Below, one piece after another: positions 25,572-34,083 of a DNA stretch of 49,288 nt. Under the pieces are notes generated by a model that saw only the letters and a list, made by a program, of their open reading frames with translations, searched no databases and was not told the origin of the DNA. Made by a program: the position numbers and the translations under genes. Within the stretch, counting starts at the first letter, position 1. Every line of letters starts with the position of its first letter. The stretch comes from CAYLXX01 sp964387955 (lineage in GTDB: Bacteria; Patescibacteriota; Microgenomatia; UBA1406; GWC2-37-13): NCBI GenBank assembly GCA_964387955.1, contig CAYLXX010000003.1, positions 1-49,288 on the forward strand, in the 5' to 3' direction.

Positions 25572-26162
25572 TTTCGCAAGATTTTTGGCGACCACATCCC
25601 AATCGATATTTTCAAAGAAGGCGTCGATGTAACCTGCACGTGCCGTTCCAAAATCTATAAAATATGCATGCTCGTACGTATCAAGCGCCATAATTGGTTT
25701 AGCACCCCAAACTGCATAGGTATTTTGAGCATCTCCTAAATAATTAAAAAGCCTTTCTTCGTTAAAATTCCAGGCAGTCCAGACCCAACCACGAGCGGCA
25801 ATACCAGTGGCTTTGGCATCTTTTTTATAATTTTCGAATGAACCGAAATCTTTTTGGATCTGCTTCATAAGATCCCCCGTCGGTTCTCCGCCTTTACCAC
25901 CAAGGTGACCAAAATAAATCTCGTGATTGATGATTCCGCCCCAGGCAAATGTCAGCTCGACCTTAAGCTCTCGAATCTTGGAGAAAACTTGATTGGCCTT
26001 GGCATAATCATCGTCAGTTAAGCCGCTTAATTGCTCCATAATTTCATTGTATTTGGTGACGTATCCTTGATAAAGTTTAAGATGCTCTTCGACTGTTTTT
26101 TTAGAAATACCTTTCATTGAATAAATTGATTCACTGAACGTTTTTGGCTCCCATTTTTTCAT
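25560..26162 (-). CDS. iron/manganese superoxide dismutase
   Basis: The enzyme dismutes superoxide. Metal ligands are visible at His27, His80 (INHEIYF), Asp161 and His165 (ALDTYEHAY), with GWVWTAWN before them. The 200-residue length fits. Sequence alone does not settle Fe against Mn. No signal peptide is seen, so it is cytoplasmic. With MsrA and MsrB it shows that this otherwise small genome invests in oxidative defence. Confidence 0.95.
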   Translation of the reverse strand: MKKWEPKTFSESIYSMKGISKKTVEEHLKLYQGYVTKYNEIMEQLSGLTDDDYAKANQVFSKIRELKVELTFAWGGIINHEIYFGHLGGKGGEPTGDLMKQIQKDFGSFENYKKDAKATGIAARGWVWTAWNFNEERLFNYLGDAQNTYAVWGAKPIMALDTYEHAYFIDFGTARAGYIDAFFENIDWDVVAKNLAKLMG

Positions 26163-26184
26163 ATGCTATATAAAAATTGATAAT

Positions 26185-26424
26185 TTAAAATAACTGATTG
26201 CCAAATAATAAAAATGCTGCGATTGTATGTAAAAAAACCGATGCCACAAACCCTCTCCAATACCAACAATGCCAGTTATAATATTTCCTGAACCACGGCT
26301 TAGACATCAACTTCAAATAAATACGCGTACCGACGAAACAACGACAAGAGAACAAAACAAGCGTGAGAAAGATGAGATTGCTGATGCCAAGAATGTAAAT
26401 AACTTTAAGTGAGATGAACTGCAT
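26185..26424 (-). CDS. 79-residue membrane protein with Cys-x-Cys motif
   Basis: Two hydrophobic helices (about 5-27 and 56-75) flank a cytoplasmic-type loop with CRC (27-29) and a Trp/Tyr-rich stretch (YYNWHCWYWRGF). TATAAT lies 15 nt before the ATG on the minus strand. It precedes the superoxide dismutase by 22 nt on the same strand. The family is unknown. Confidence 0.6.
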   Translation of the reverse strand: MQFISLKVIYILGISNLIFLTLVLFSCRCFVGTRIYLKLMSKPWFRKYYNWHCWYWRGFVASVFLHTIAAFLLFGNQLF

Positions 26425-26510
26425 AGGTGATTATTATCATTATACGCAATCTTCTCAGATACTTCAATGAGATCTTGCATTTACATATGATCTGTGCAAT
26501 AGTTAATACT

Positions 26511-28769
26511 ATGGATGACGTCAGCGAACCAGGCATGAATAGTGGTGTAGATAAAGTGCCTGATAAAAAGATTTTCTTTGTTATTGGAGTTTTTTTTGGG
26601 GTTTTGGTGCTTCTTGGACTAACTTTTTTTATTCTTGCTGGCATGGCTAAGAATGGTTCTTCCACAGCTTCAGGGTTGTTTACTAAAAATGGATCCGGAG
26701 GAACTACTGGCAAACCGACTATTTCACCCACTGCTCCGACATCTGTGTATCCACCTCCACCTAAATTTCAAACTCAACTATGGACAATGTCTTTACACGT
26801 GCAGCCTGCTAATATTGTCACCTCGCAACAGTATATTTTTAAACAAAACTACACTTCATCTGAAATTCGCACATTTGTCCAGAAATTATTCAATCCTCAA
26901 GTATTCAAAACAACCAACAGTCAAGTACTCGCGTATACTCTTGACCCAACTACTCAAGACACCCAAGCGATCAGATTCAATCCCCAATCTGGAGCTTTTT
27001 CTTTTACTTCAACAAAAGGAATTGCGCTTACTCAATCTGGTCAAGCAGTCACTAACGACTCAATCTATGATTTTTTGCGTTCAATCGATCTCTATGACTC
27101 TTCAATGCAAGTTAATGCCCAGTATAAAAATAGTACGAATCCAGGTTTAACATATTATGAAGTCCATCGCGATTGGCGCCATTTAGGTATGCCAGTCTTA
27201 AGTTTTGTGGGACTTTTAAATCTCCCTGAAGGTCAAGGACTAGATTCACTAACTCTCAATTCATCCGCTGGTGCACCACTGGATTCAACCATCACCACCT
27301 CAACCGATGGCAAAGCAGGATATCAAAGATTAAATGACTTCAACACCATCACCATCATCGTCAATACTATAAGCAAAAAAGTAATTGCAGTCGAATCAAA
27401 CATGAGGAAAATCGATGAGTCTAAGACGCAGACTAAAAACTTGATTGCGTATGCTGAGGCCGAAGTGAAACTTAAGAATAACGGCTATGAAATAATGTTT
27501 AATTCTCCTGCAGGTGGTGGAATTGTGCCATGGAGCAAAATGTATCCAGGAAATACTGCCGATGCGACTAATGCGACTGTGACAGATGCTCTATATACCT
27601 ATCTCGAGCAACCAATTTCGGTGGCCCAATCTGTCTTAAAACCATACGTATTGTTTAAAGGGTATGCAACTTTGGCCAATGGGTATAGATCCGATTTTGT
27701 TGCGGCTATACCAGCCGAACAAACCTCAGTCCTTGGAGCATCGACATATTCTGATTCAATCTTGGCTCAGCAACAGCAAGGAAACACAATTCAACCTACA
27801 GTTAATCCAACAATTGCTGTCCCGGTACCAACGACAGCTCCCGAGTGCGCAGATCCGCATCTGAGAATAGGACCATTTGATGCTGCTTTAACACTCATGG
27901 GCGTAACTTTAGTTCATGCACCATATTTTGAATATGATAAATGGCTCGACGATCATTGGGGTCCGAGCTACCGAGAAGACAACGGCGGTCATGGCGACTG
28001 GTATTATATTCCTTCTGAAAATTTCAACGAAGCTCAATTAACTACTGATTTGAAAAAAATCAAAGATAACTTTACTGCGTTCATGAATGCGATTGGATAT
28101 AAGGGAGGAGAAGGTTTCCGAGTAGATGAAAAAACCGGCAACTGGTCTGCCGTATGGGATGATGTTAATCATACCTGGGGTGATGACAGGGTAAACTATA
28201 ACTGGAGTCACCGTTGCCCGATTCGTCTTACTGGACACTCACCCACACTATTCCTCTATGGTAAACCAGGACAAACAGTGCAAATCTATCCATCGCAAAC
28301 GTTGTATGTTGATCCTACATTAAATCTCGATCATTGGACAACGACCATCAATGGCCCTTTTGATCTGTTAGTAAATAATTTGAAACGATCATATCTTTAT
28401 TATGAATACTCTGGTGTGAATTTTAGTAAACCTCGATTGGGCTGGAATGTAAATAGAAGTCAGCTTGATAATTTTGTAGAAAAAATTGCCACCCAACTTG
28501 GACTAAACACTACAGAACGAGATCGACTACAAGTTGAAATAACTCAAGGCGTCACAATGATCAACGATGTCAAATTTTTCATTGGTCTTATAGACACCCA
28601 AGAATTAAATAAAAAATTGCCGCTCAAGATGAATCCTACTCCTGAAAAAGTATATCGTTACCACTTCTATGTTAGCTCAGGCGAAGGTAAAGTTATTGCT
28701 CCAAAATTGACTCCATTGCAAAGAACTCAATTTATGGCAGTTGAAGTAGGTGTGTATGTAGCTCAATAA
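26511..28769 (+). CDS. large single-span surface protein of unknown family
   Basis: The 752-residue protein has a short acidic N-terminus, one membrane helix (about 23-45), a Gly/Ser/Thr linker with PTAPTSVYPPPP, and about 650 extracytoplasmic residues. A second Pro/Thr-rich linker (TVNPTIAVPVPTTAPE) near residue 440 splits it into two regions. The second region starts CADPHLRIG and is rich in Trp, Tyr and His, with HWGPSYRE and GHGDWYY. I see no known enzyme motif. ATG 26511 is chosen since a longer open frame to 26427 would add a hydrophobic stretch with no promoter logic. It is probably a cell-surface protein specific to its lineage. Confidence 0.75.
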   Translation: MDDVSEPGMNSGVDKVPDKKIFFVIGVFFGVLVLLGLTFFILAGMAKNGSSTASGLFTKNGSGGTTGKPTISPTAPTSVYPPPPKFQTQLWTMSLHVQPANIVTSQQYIFKQNYTSSEIRTFVQKLFNPQVFKTTNSQVLAYTLDPTTQDTQAIRFNPQSGAFSFTSTKGIALTQSGQAVTNDSIYDFLRSIDLYDSSMQVNAQYKNSTNPGLTYYEVHRDWRHLGMPVLSFVGLLNLPEGQGLDSLTLNSSAGAPLDSTITTSTDGKAGYQRLNDFNTITIIVNTISKKVIAVESNMRKIDESKTQTKNLIAYAEAEVKLKNNGYEIMFNSPAGGGIVPWSKMYPGNTADATNATVTDALYTYLEQPISVAQSVLKPYVLFKGYATLANGYRSDFVAAIPAEQTSVLGASTYSDSILAQQQQGNTIQPTVNPTIAVPVPTTAPECADPHLRIGPFDAALTLMGVTLVHAPYFEYDKWLDDHWGPSYREDNGGHGDWYYIPSENFNEAQLTTDLKKIKDNFTAFMNAIGYKGGEGFRVDEKTGNWSAVWDDVNHTWGDDRVNYNWSHRCPIRLTGHSPTLFLYGKPGQTVQIYPSQTLYVDPTLNLDHWTTTINGPFDLLVNNLKRSYLYYEYSGVNFSKPRLGWNVNRSQLDNFVEKIATQLGLNTTERDRLQVEITQGVTMINDVKFFIGLIDTQELNKKLPLKMNPTPEKVYRYHFYVSSGEGKVIAPKLTPLQRTQFMAVEVGVYVAQ

Positions 28770-29509
28770 AGCAAGTCTGGACGTTTTTTCAACGTTTCTT
28801 CAAAAGCTTTTTGCAATCTCCATTTCTCAAGCTCGGCGTGATTGCCTCCGAGTAAAATTTCGGGGACTTTTTTTCCCATAAATTCTTCTGGACGGGTGTA
28901 ATGCGGATATTCAAGAAGCTGAACTTTTTCGATTTTTTTGTTTTGCAATTTTTGTAATATTTCGTGTTCTCCGACCAGCTCAATAAGCTTAGAAACAGAA
29001 ACTTCAAAAAAACTTTCATTCGCGGCTGCGTCTTCCTTCTTGAGGACGCCTGGCAATAGACGGACGACCGAGTCAACCACCGCAGCCGCAGTAATTTCTC
29101 CGCCAGTCATCACAAAATCTCCCAATGAAATTTCCTCATCCACCAAATCACGTACCCGTTCATCAACCTCTTCATAATGTCCGGCAATGATCACCAAATG
29201 TTTTTCGCCAGAATATTCCTGAGCTTTTTTTTGATTAAAAATTTTTCCCTTTGGCGAAGTAAGGATAATTTTTTGATTATCAGATTTTATTTTCTGAAGC
29301 GCATTATAAATCGGCTCTACCCGCAGCACCATACCCGCTCCTCCACCATATGGCCGTTCATCAACGCTTCCGTAATCGTCAAGCGCAAACTCACGCAGAT
29401 TAATAAACTTTATTTCTACCGCTCCTTTTTCCTGCGCTCGTTTAATAATACTCTCCTTGAGAAACGCATTGATCATATCGGGAAAAAGAGTGATTATCGA
29501 GACTTTCAT
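28763..29509 (-). CDS. trmD: tRNA (guanine37-N1)-methyltransferase
   Basis: TrmD methylates G37 of tRNAs reading CNN codons, using AdoMet in a deep trefoil knot. Motifs seen are FPDMI, PYGGGAGMVLRVEPI, LTSPKGK, GHYEEVDERV, SLGDFVMTGGE and RPEEFMGKKVPEIL. The length is normal at 248 residues. TATAAT lies exactly 7 nt before the ATG. tRNA-Pro(UGG), encoded in this window, is a classic TrmD substrate. Confidence 0.96.
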   Translation of the reverse strand: MKVSIITLFPDMINAFLKESIIKRAQEKGAVEIKFINLREFALDDYGSVDERPYGGGAGMVLRVEPIYNALQKIKSDNQKIILTSPKGKIFNQKKAQEYSGEKHLVIIAGHYEEVDERVRDLVDEEISLGDFVMTGGEITAAAVVDSVVRLLPGVLKKEDAAANESFFEVSVSKLIELVGEHEILQKLQNKKIEKVQLLEYPHYTRPEEFMGKKVPEILLGGNHAELEKWRLQKAFEETLKKRPDLLY

Positions 29510-29515
29510 GACTAT

Positions 29516-29521
29516 ATTATA
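29516..29521 (-). promoter_or_regulatory. -10 box of trmD
   Basis: TATAAT on the minus strand lies exactly 7 nt before ATG 29509, predicting a leaderless mRNA. Confidence 0.65.
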
Positions 29522-29532
29522 CTCTCGAGTGC

Positions 29533-29538
29533 TATAAT
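29533..29538 (+). promoter_or_regulatory. -10 box of the HD phosphohydrolase
   Basis: TATAAT predicts a start near 29545, a 9-nt leader to ATG 29554. Confidence 0.55.
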
Positions 29539-29553
29539 GATTGCGCCAATAAT

Positions 29554-30162
29554 ATGAAGAAAAATAATCAAAGTATTGTGAATTTTCTTTTTGAGACAGG
29601 CGTGCTCTCCAAAACTCCCCGCAGCGGCTTCCATTTTTTAGGCAGCGGCAAACAATCTGTCGCTGAGCATTCTCATCGCACAGTTATGGTGGGATACGCC
29701 TTGGGTATGATGCACGGCAAAGTTGATGTCAATAAAATCATGAAAATGTGTCTTTTCCACGACCTGGCCGAAGGACGCACAAGCGATCTTAACTACGTTC
29801 ACCAAAAATATGTTATTTCCGACGAGTATAAAGCCATGAAAGATCTCACCGAAACCCTCGAGTTTGGCAAAGACATACTAAAAACTCTGCAAGAATACAA
29901 AGAAAGAAAATCAATTGAGTCAATTCTTGCCAAAGACGCCGATAATATCGAATGGATTCTATCTCTTAAAGAACAAGTAGATATCGGCAATAAACGAGCG
30001 TTAACTTGGATTAAAACCGCAGTCAAAAGACTAAAAACTTCACTCGCTAAGCAATTAGCAACAAAAATTCTTAAAACAGATTCAAATTACTGGTGGTTCT
30101 ACAATTCAGACGACGATTGGTGGGTCAACCGCAATAAAAAAATTCTCAAAAAAAGATTTTAA
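29554..30162 (+). CDS. HD-domain phosphohydrolase (YfbR/HDDC2-like)
   Basis: The metal-binding H...HD...D pattern is seen as SVAEHSHRT, FHDLAEGRTSD and a later KDADNIEWIL. This matches the HD_3 group of 5'-deoxynucleotidases (YfbR, HDDC2), which trim dNMPs. The 202-residue length fits. The stop overlaps the yidD start (TAATG), so the two are co-translated, although no functional link is known. Confidence 0.85.
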   Translation: MKKNNQSIVNFLFETGVLSKTPRSGFHFLGSGKQSVAEHSHRTVMVGYALGMMHGKVDVNKIMKMCLFHDLAEGRTSDLNYVHQKYVISDEYKAMKDLTETLEFGKDILKTLQEYKERKSIESILAKDADNIEWILSLKEQVDIGNKRALTWIKTAVKRLKTSLAKQLATKILKTDSNYWWFYNSDDDWWVNRNKKILKKRF

Positions 30163-30398
30163 TGAAAAAACTTGTCTTAACTGCCATAGATTTCTATCAA
30201 AAAACTGGTTATTTTCATAAGCCGATTTTTAAAATGTTATTTATGACCGATTCGGTCTGTCGATTTCGCCCAACATGTTCACAATATACGTATCTTGCGG
30301 TGGAAAAATATGGAGTGATAAAAGGATTATACTTGGGGTTCCGAAGAATACTGCGCTGTCATCCATGGTCCAAAGGCGGCTACGATCCCCTTCGTTAA
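30162..30398 (+). CDS. yidD: membrane protein insertion efficiency factor YidD
   Basis: YidD assists YidC-dependent insertion of membrane proteins. The 78-residue protein has the family core FRPTCSQYTYLAVEKYG and the ending ILRCHPWSKGGYDPL, with conserved Cys in each. It is usually next to rpmH, rnpA and yidC, but here it follows an HD hydrolase gene. Confidence 0.96.
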   Translation: MKKLVLTAIDFYQKTGYFHKPIFKMLFMTDSVCRFRPTCSQYTYLAVEKYGVIKGLYLGFRRILRCHPWSKGGYDPLR

Positions 30399-30697
30399 AT
30401 TTTGTATCTATACTTTGCGAGATCGATTCTATTATCTTTTATGACAATACCATCTGCTTGTAAATGTTTTCTTTGTGCCGCTAATCCACCAGCTGCATAA
30501 CCCTGAGTTAGTCGACCATCTGCAAAAACCACTTTATAGCATGGGTATTTCACTGGATCATCATTCACATGAAGAATTCGCCCTACCAGTCGAGCAGATT
30601 TTATATTAAATTTCTTCGCAATTTGTCCGTAGGTCACCACTTTACCTTTTGGAATTTGTGCTAACAATTGATATACCTGATTTTGATATTTTTCCAT
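30395..30697 (-). CDS. alkyltransferase-like (Ogt/MGMT C-terminal domain) protein
   Basis: The protein is only the DNA-binding and active-site domain of O6-alkylguanine-DNA alkyltransferases (100 residues): IPKGKVVTYGQIA, then ARLVGRIL and the active-site-like PCYKVV with Cys53. Standard enzymes have PCHRV, and ATL proteins have Trp in place of Cys. Here Cys is kept but His is Tyr and Arg is Lys, so true transfer activity is uncertain. ATG 30697 is set by a TATAAT exactly 7 nt upstream; a longer open frame to 30733 would run through the promoter. Confidence 0.85.
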   Translation of the reverse strand: MEKYQNQVYQLLAQIPKGKVVTYGQIAKKFNIKSARLVGRILHVNDDPVKYPCYKVVFADGRLTQGYAAGGLAAQRKHLQADGIVIKDNRIDLAKYRYKI

Positions 30698-30703
30698 ATT
30701 AAA

Positions 30704-30709
30704 ATTATA
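30704..30709 (-). promoter_or_regulatory. -10 box of the alkyltransferase-like gene
   Basis: TATAAT on the minus strand lies exactly 7 nt before ATG 30697 and overlaps the stop region of the upstream HIT gene. Confidence 0.65.
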
Positions 30710-31094
30710 GCGCATTTTTAATCTTTTCTGCAAGTTCAGTAAGTTCTTCTTTTGATATTTTTATGATTTCAGTTCTAGGTATAACATCACTAATTGGTTC
30801 GTATCTTGGAATTACATGTATGTGCGCATGAGGAATGGCACCGTGTGTAATATATTGTGTCCATTCAGGAGATAATGCTTTATCTATTGCCTTTTTAATT
30901 TTTAGAGCTGTTTCCCAATATTGTCCAAATTCAGGTACATCATGCACCCACCGATAATGATCTTTAGGGATAACGAGCACATGACCTTTTGATGCAGGAT
31001 TGATATCTAAGAAACTATAAAAATTTTCGTCTTCGTAAATTTTATATGAAGGTATTTCTCCTTTTACGATTTTACAAAAAATACAATCTGGCAT
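30705..31094 (-). CDS. HIT family nucleotide-binding hydrolase
   Basis: The histidine triad HAHIHVIPR and the N-terminal CIFCKIVKGEIP with two Cys (zinc-binding in Hint proteins) are clear, as is HVLVIPKDH. Hint-type enzymes hydrolyse nucleoside phosphoramidates or adenylates. The 129-residue length is typical. Its start is divergent from the aldolase operon, with 17 nt between start codons. Confidence 0.93.
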   Translation of the reverse strand: MPDCIFCKIVKGEIPSYKIYEDENFYSFLDINPASKGHVLVIPKDHYRWVHDVPEFGQYWETALKIKKAIDKALSPEWTQYITHGAIPHAHIHVIPRYEPISDVIPRTEIIKISKEELTELAEKIKNAL

Positions 31095-31099
31095 ATAAT
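31094..31099 (+). promoter_or_regulatory. -10 box of the aldolase operon
   Basis: TATAAT predicts a start near 31106, 6 nt before ATG 31112, and overlaps the divergent HIT start codon. Confidence 0.6.
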
Positions 31100-31111
31100 A
31101 TATGTTATCAC

Positions 31112-32116
31112 ATGGATATAGACAAACTTAAGAATATCGCTTCACAAGTGCTCTCTCGCACTATTCTTGCGGCCGACGAAAGCACAGCGACAATAAAAAA
31201 AAGATTATCTGCTATCGGCATCGAGTCAACTCCAGAAATCAATAGACAGTATCGACAACTCCTTTTTACAGCTCCGGGCATCGAAAAATACGTCAGCGGC
31301 ATAATCATGTTTGATGAAACTATTCGTCAATCAACCGACGATGGTACACCCTTCCCTACCTTCTTGGAAAAAAAAGGTATCGTACCTGGTATCAAAGTCG
31401 ATAAAGGCACTGGGTCGTTTTCATCTGAAGGGGCAGATACATATACTCAAGGTCTAGATGGTTTAGCCGAAAGACTTGCGGAATACAAAAAACTTGGCGC
31501 AAAGTTTGCCAAATGGCGAGCTGTATATATGATTGAAAGTAATTATCCTACAGATGAGGTCATAGACCGCAACGCCGAAGATCTTGCCTCATATGCCTCA
31601 ATATGTCAACAAGCAGGAATTGTTCCTATTGTTGAACCAGAAGTTCTGATGGACGGCAACAATTCAGCCGAAGCAGATAAAGACGTCACATTAAAAGTAC
31701 TAACTGCGGTTTTCAAACAACTTTATAGTCAGAATATTGCTATAAAAGGAATTATTCTTAAACCAAATATGATCACTGCCGGTAAAAGTAATCCGCAGCA
31801 AATCTCAGTTGAAGAAGTTGCACAAACAACCCTCGCAGTCCTTAAAGAAATCGTGCCCGTAGAAGTACCTGGTATTGCTTTTTTATCAGGAGGACAGAGT
31901 CCCGAATTAGCAACACTGCACCTTAATGCCATCAATCATATTAAAGCAGTGAATGCCACAGAATATTCTTGGAGACTAACTGCCTCATACGGGAGAGCTT
32001 TACAAAGCGAAGCTCTTGAAACATGGGCAGGAAAACCAGAAAATATTGCTAAAGCCCAAGAAGTCTTCATCTCCCGCGCTGCAAAAGTCTATCAAGCAAG
32101 TTTAGGACAATTATAA
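31112..32116 (+). CDS. class I fructose-bisphosphate aldolase
   Basis: The enzyme interconverts fructose-1,6-bisphosphate with triose phosphates through a Lys Schiff base. Family motifs are ILAADESTATIKKRL, FDETIRQ, KWRAVY, the Schiff-base region GIILKPNM and LSGGQSPE. It is the eukaryote-like class I type, less usual in bacteria. ATG 31112 is preferred to a longer open frame because of the -10 box at 31094. It is first in a four-gene block with glpX, gap and pgk, together covering triose-phosphate to hexose steps in either direction. Confidence 0.94.
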   Translation: MDIDKLKNIASQVLSRTILAADESTATIKKRLSAIGIESTPEINRQYRQLLFTAPGIEKYVSGIIMFDETIRQSTDDGTPFPTFLEKKGIVPGIKVDKGTGSFSSEGADTYTQGLDGLAERLAEYKKLGAKFAKWRAVYMIESNYPTDEVIDRNAEDLASYASICQQAGIVPIVEPEVLMDGNNSAEADKDVTLKVLTAVFKQLYSQNIAIKGIILKPNMITAGKSNPQQISVEEVAQTTLAVLKEIVPVEVPGIAFLSGGQSPELATLHLNAINHIKAVNATEYSWRLTASYGRALQSEALETWAGKPENIAKAQEVFISRAAKVYQASLGQL

Positions 32117-33064
32117 ATGGATCGTAATTTAGCATTAGAATTCGTTCGTGTAACTGAGGCGGCGGCAATTGCGGCGGCGAAGTGGATTGGCAAAGGGGAT
32201 AAAAATGCTGCAGATGGGGCAGCTGTCGAAGAAATGCGCGCGCGATTTAACTTAATTGACTTTAGAGGCGTAGTTGTTATCGGCGAAGGAGAAAAAGATG
32301 AAGCGCCCGAACTTTATAATGGCGAAAAAGTCGGTAAAGGTGGTGGTCCTGAAATGGATTTGGCGATCGACCCTCTTGAGTGTACAGAAAGCGTTGCTCA
32401 TGGCCGATACAACGCCATGTCGGTTATAGTTACCGGACCAAAAGGATCTCTTCTTAAAGCGCCTGATACATATATGGATAAAATTGCTGTTGGACCTGAA
32501 GCTGCAAAAGTAATCAATATCGATGCTCCAGTAAAAATAAATGTTCAGAAAACAGCTAAAGCACTTGGAAAAAAAGTTGATGAAATTACTGTGGCAGTTC
32601 TTGATAGACCGCGACACGAACCATTAATTCAAGAAATACGTTCGCTTGGCGCACGAGTTAGAATATTCACCGATGGAGATGTCGCTGCGGCTATTGCTAC
32701 TTGTTTGCCAGATAATCCTACAGACATGTTGCTTGGAATCGGGGGAAGCACTGAAGCAGTTTTAGCAGCCGCAGCAGTCAAAACTCTCGGTGGTCAACAA
32801 CTTTGTCGATTTAAACCTCTTAAGGATCGAGATCACGAAGTACTTAAAAAATTTAATGTTACAGATATATCAAAAGTCTATAGCGCAGAAGATTTAGCTA
32901 AAGGTAGTGCGGTTGAGTTTACCGCAACTGGCATCATCGAAGGCCCATTACTTGAAGGTGTCGTATTTAATCACGATAAAATTATCACCCACTCTCTTGT
33001 TATCCGTGCAAAATCCAAAACAATCAGGTATATTAAAGCGTATCATCATTATCATTCTGTATAA
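32117..33064 (+). CDS. glpX: class II fructose-1,6-bisphosphatase
   Basis: GlpX removes the 1-phosphate of fructose-1,6-bisphosphate, the committed gluconeogenic step. Seen are WIGKGDKNAADGAAV, VVIGEGEKDEAP and the metal site IDPLECTESVAHG, and later LGIGGSTEAVLAAAA. The usual metal-site motif is DPIEGT; here the Gly is Cys, a local oddity. The ATG directly follows the aldolase stop (0-nt spacer), so the aldolase and phosphatase are tightly coupled, which points to gluconeogenic flux. Confidence 0.93.
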   Translation: MDRNLALEFVRVTEAAAIAAAKWIGKGDKNAADGAAVEEMRARFNLIDFRGVVVIGEGEKDEAPELYNGEKVGKGGGPEMDLAIDPLECTESVAHGRYNAMSVIVTGPKGSLLKAPDTYMDKIAVGPEAAKVINIDAPVKINVQKTAKALGKKVDEITVAVLDRPRHEPLIQEIRSLGARVRIFTDGDVAAAIATCLPDNPTDMLLGIGGSTEAVLAAAAVKTLGGQQLCRFKPLKDRDHEVLKKFNVTDISKVYSAEDLAKGSAVEFTATGIIEGPLLEGVVFNHDKIITHSLVIRAKSKTIRYIKAYHHYHSV

Positions 33065-33072
33065 TTAAATTT

Positions 33073-34080
33073 ATGAAAAAAATTAAGGTTGGATTGAATG
33101 GTTTCGGCAGAATCGGTCGAGCATTTTCCCGAGTCGCACTTGATCGAGGTAACTTTGAGATTGTAGCAATAAATACTCGCAAAACTCCCCCTAAAATGCT
33201 CGCTTATCTTCTCCAATATGACTCAATTTACAGAAAATATGGTAAAAAAGTCACCAGCGACGAAAATAGCATCATGGTAGATGGAGTAAAAATCGCCGCT
33301 ACCCAAGTCGCCGAACCTGGACAAATTCCCTGGGATCAATACGGAGTTGATGTGGTAGTTGACGCCACAGGCGCTTTTGAAAATGCAGCTGACTTACAAT
33401 CACACATCAAAGGATCTGTCAAAAAAGTTGTCTTGACTGCTCCTTCCAAAGAAGATGATATGCCACATGTAGTTCTTGGAGTGAATAATGGTGATATTGC
33501 TAAGGGCCAAATTATTTCCAACTGTTCCTGCACAACCAACTCAGCTTCGCCTATTTTTAAAGTTCTCGATGATAATTTCAAAATAGTCTCCGGATTTTTA
33601 ACTACAGTTCATGCATACACCTCAACTCAAGAGCTGCTTGATGATCCGTCTAAATCACCCGAGCGATCAAGATCGGCAACTTTAAATACTGTTCCCTCAA
33701 CCACGGGAGCAGCCAAAGCAGTGGTTAGAACAATGCCACAACTGAAAGGCAAAATCGATGGCATGTCCATACGGGTACCAGTTCCTACAGTTTCATTCTC
33801 AGATGTTTCTGTAGTTACCGAGAAGCCAACCACAATTGAAGAGGTTAATAGTGCTTTCAAACAGGCCTCTGAAGGCGCGATGAAAGGAATTCTAGCATAC
33901 GAAACAGAAATTCTCGTTTCATCAGACTATATCGGCAGCCCCTACTCATGTATTTTTGACGCCAATTACACTAAAGTTATCAACGGCACCTTTATCAAAG
34001 TCTTCGGATGGTATGATAACGAATGGGGGTACTCGACTCGACTAGTGGACCTAGTTGAACAAATATCAGACTCTATATAA
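33073..34080 (+). CDS. gap: glyceraldehyde-3-phosphate dehydrogenase
   Basis: The enzyme oxidises glyceraldehyde-3-phosphate to 1,3-bisphosphoglycerate with NAD(P). The Rossmann motif GFGRIGR is at the start. The catalytic Cys153 lies in SCTTN, preceded by an extra Cys (SNCSCTTN). HAYTSTQ and the C-terminal WYDNEWGYS are also conserved. The 335-residue length is normal. It lies 8 nt after glpX. Confidence 0.96.
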   Translation: MKKIKVGLNGFGRIGRAFSRVALDRGNFEIVAINTRKTPPKMLAYLLQYDSIYRKYGKKVTSDENSIMVDGVKIAATQVAEPGQIPWDQYGVDVVVDATGAFENAADLQSHIKGSVKKVVLTAPSKEDDMPHVVLGVNNGDIAKGQIISNCSCTTNSASPIFKVLDDNFKIVSGFLTTVHAYTSTQELLDDPSKSPERSRSATLNTVPSTTGAAKAVVRTMPQLKGKIDGMSIRVPVPTVSFSDVSVVTEKPTTIEEVNSAFKQASEGAMKGILAYETEILVSSDYIGSPYSCIFDANYTKVINGTFIKVFGWYDNEWGYSTRLVDLVEQISDSI

Positions 34081-34083
34081 CTT

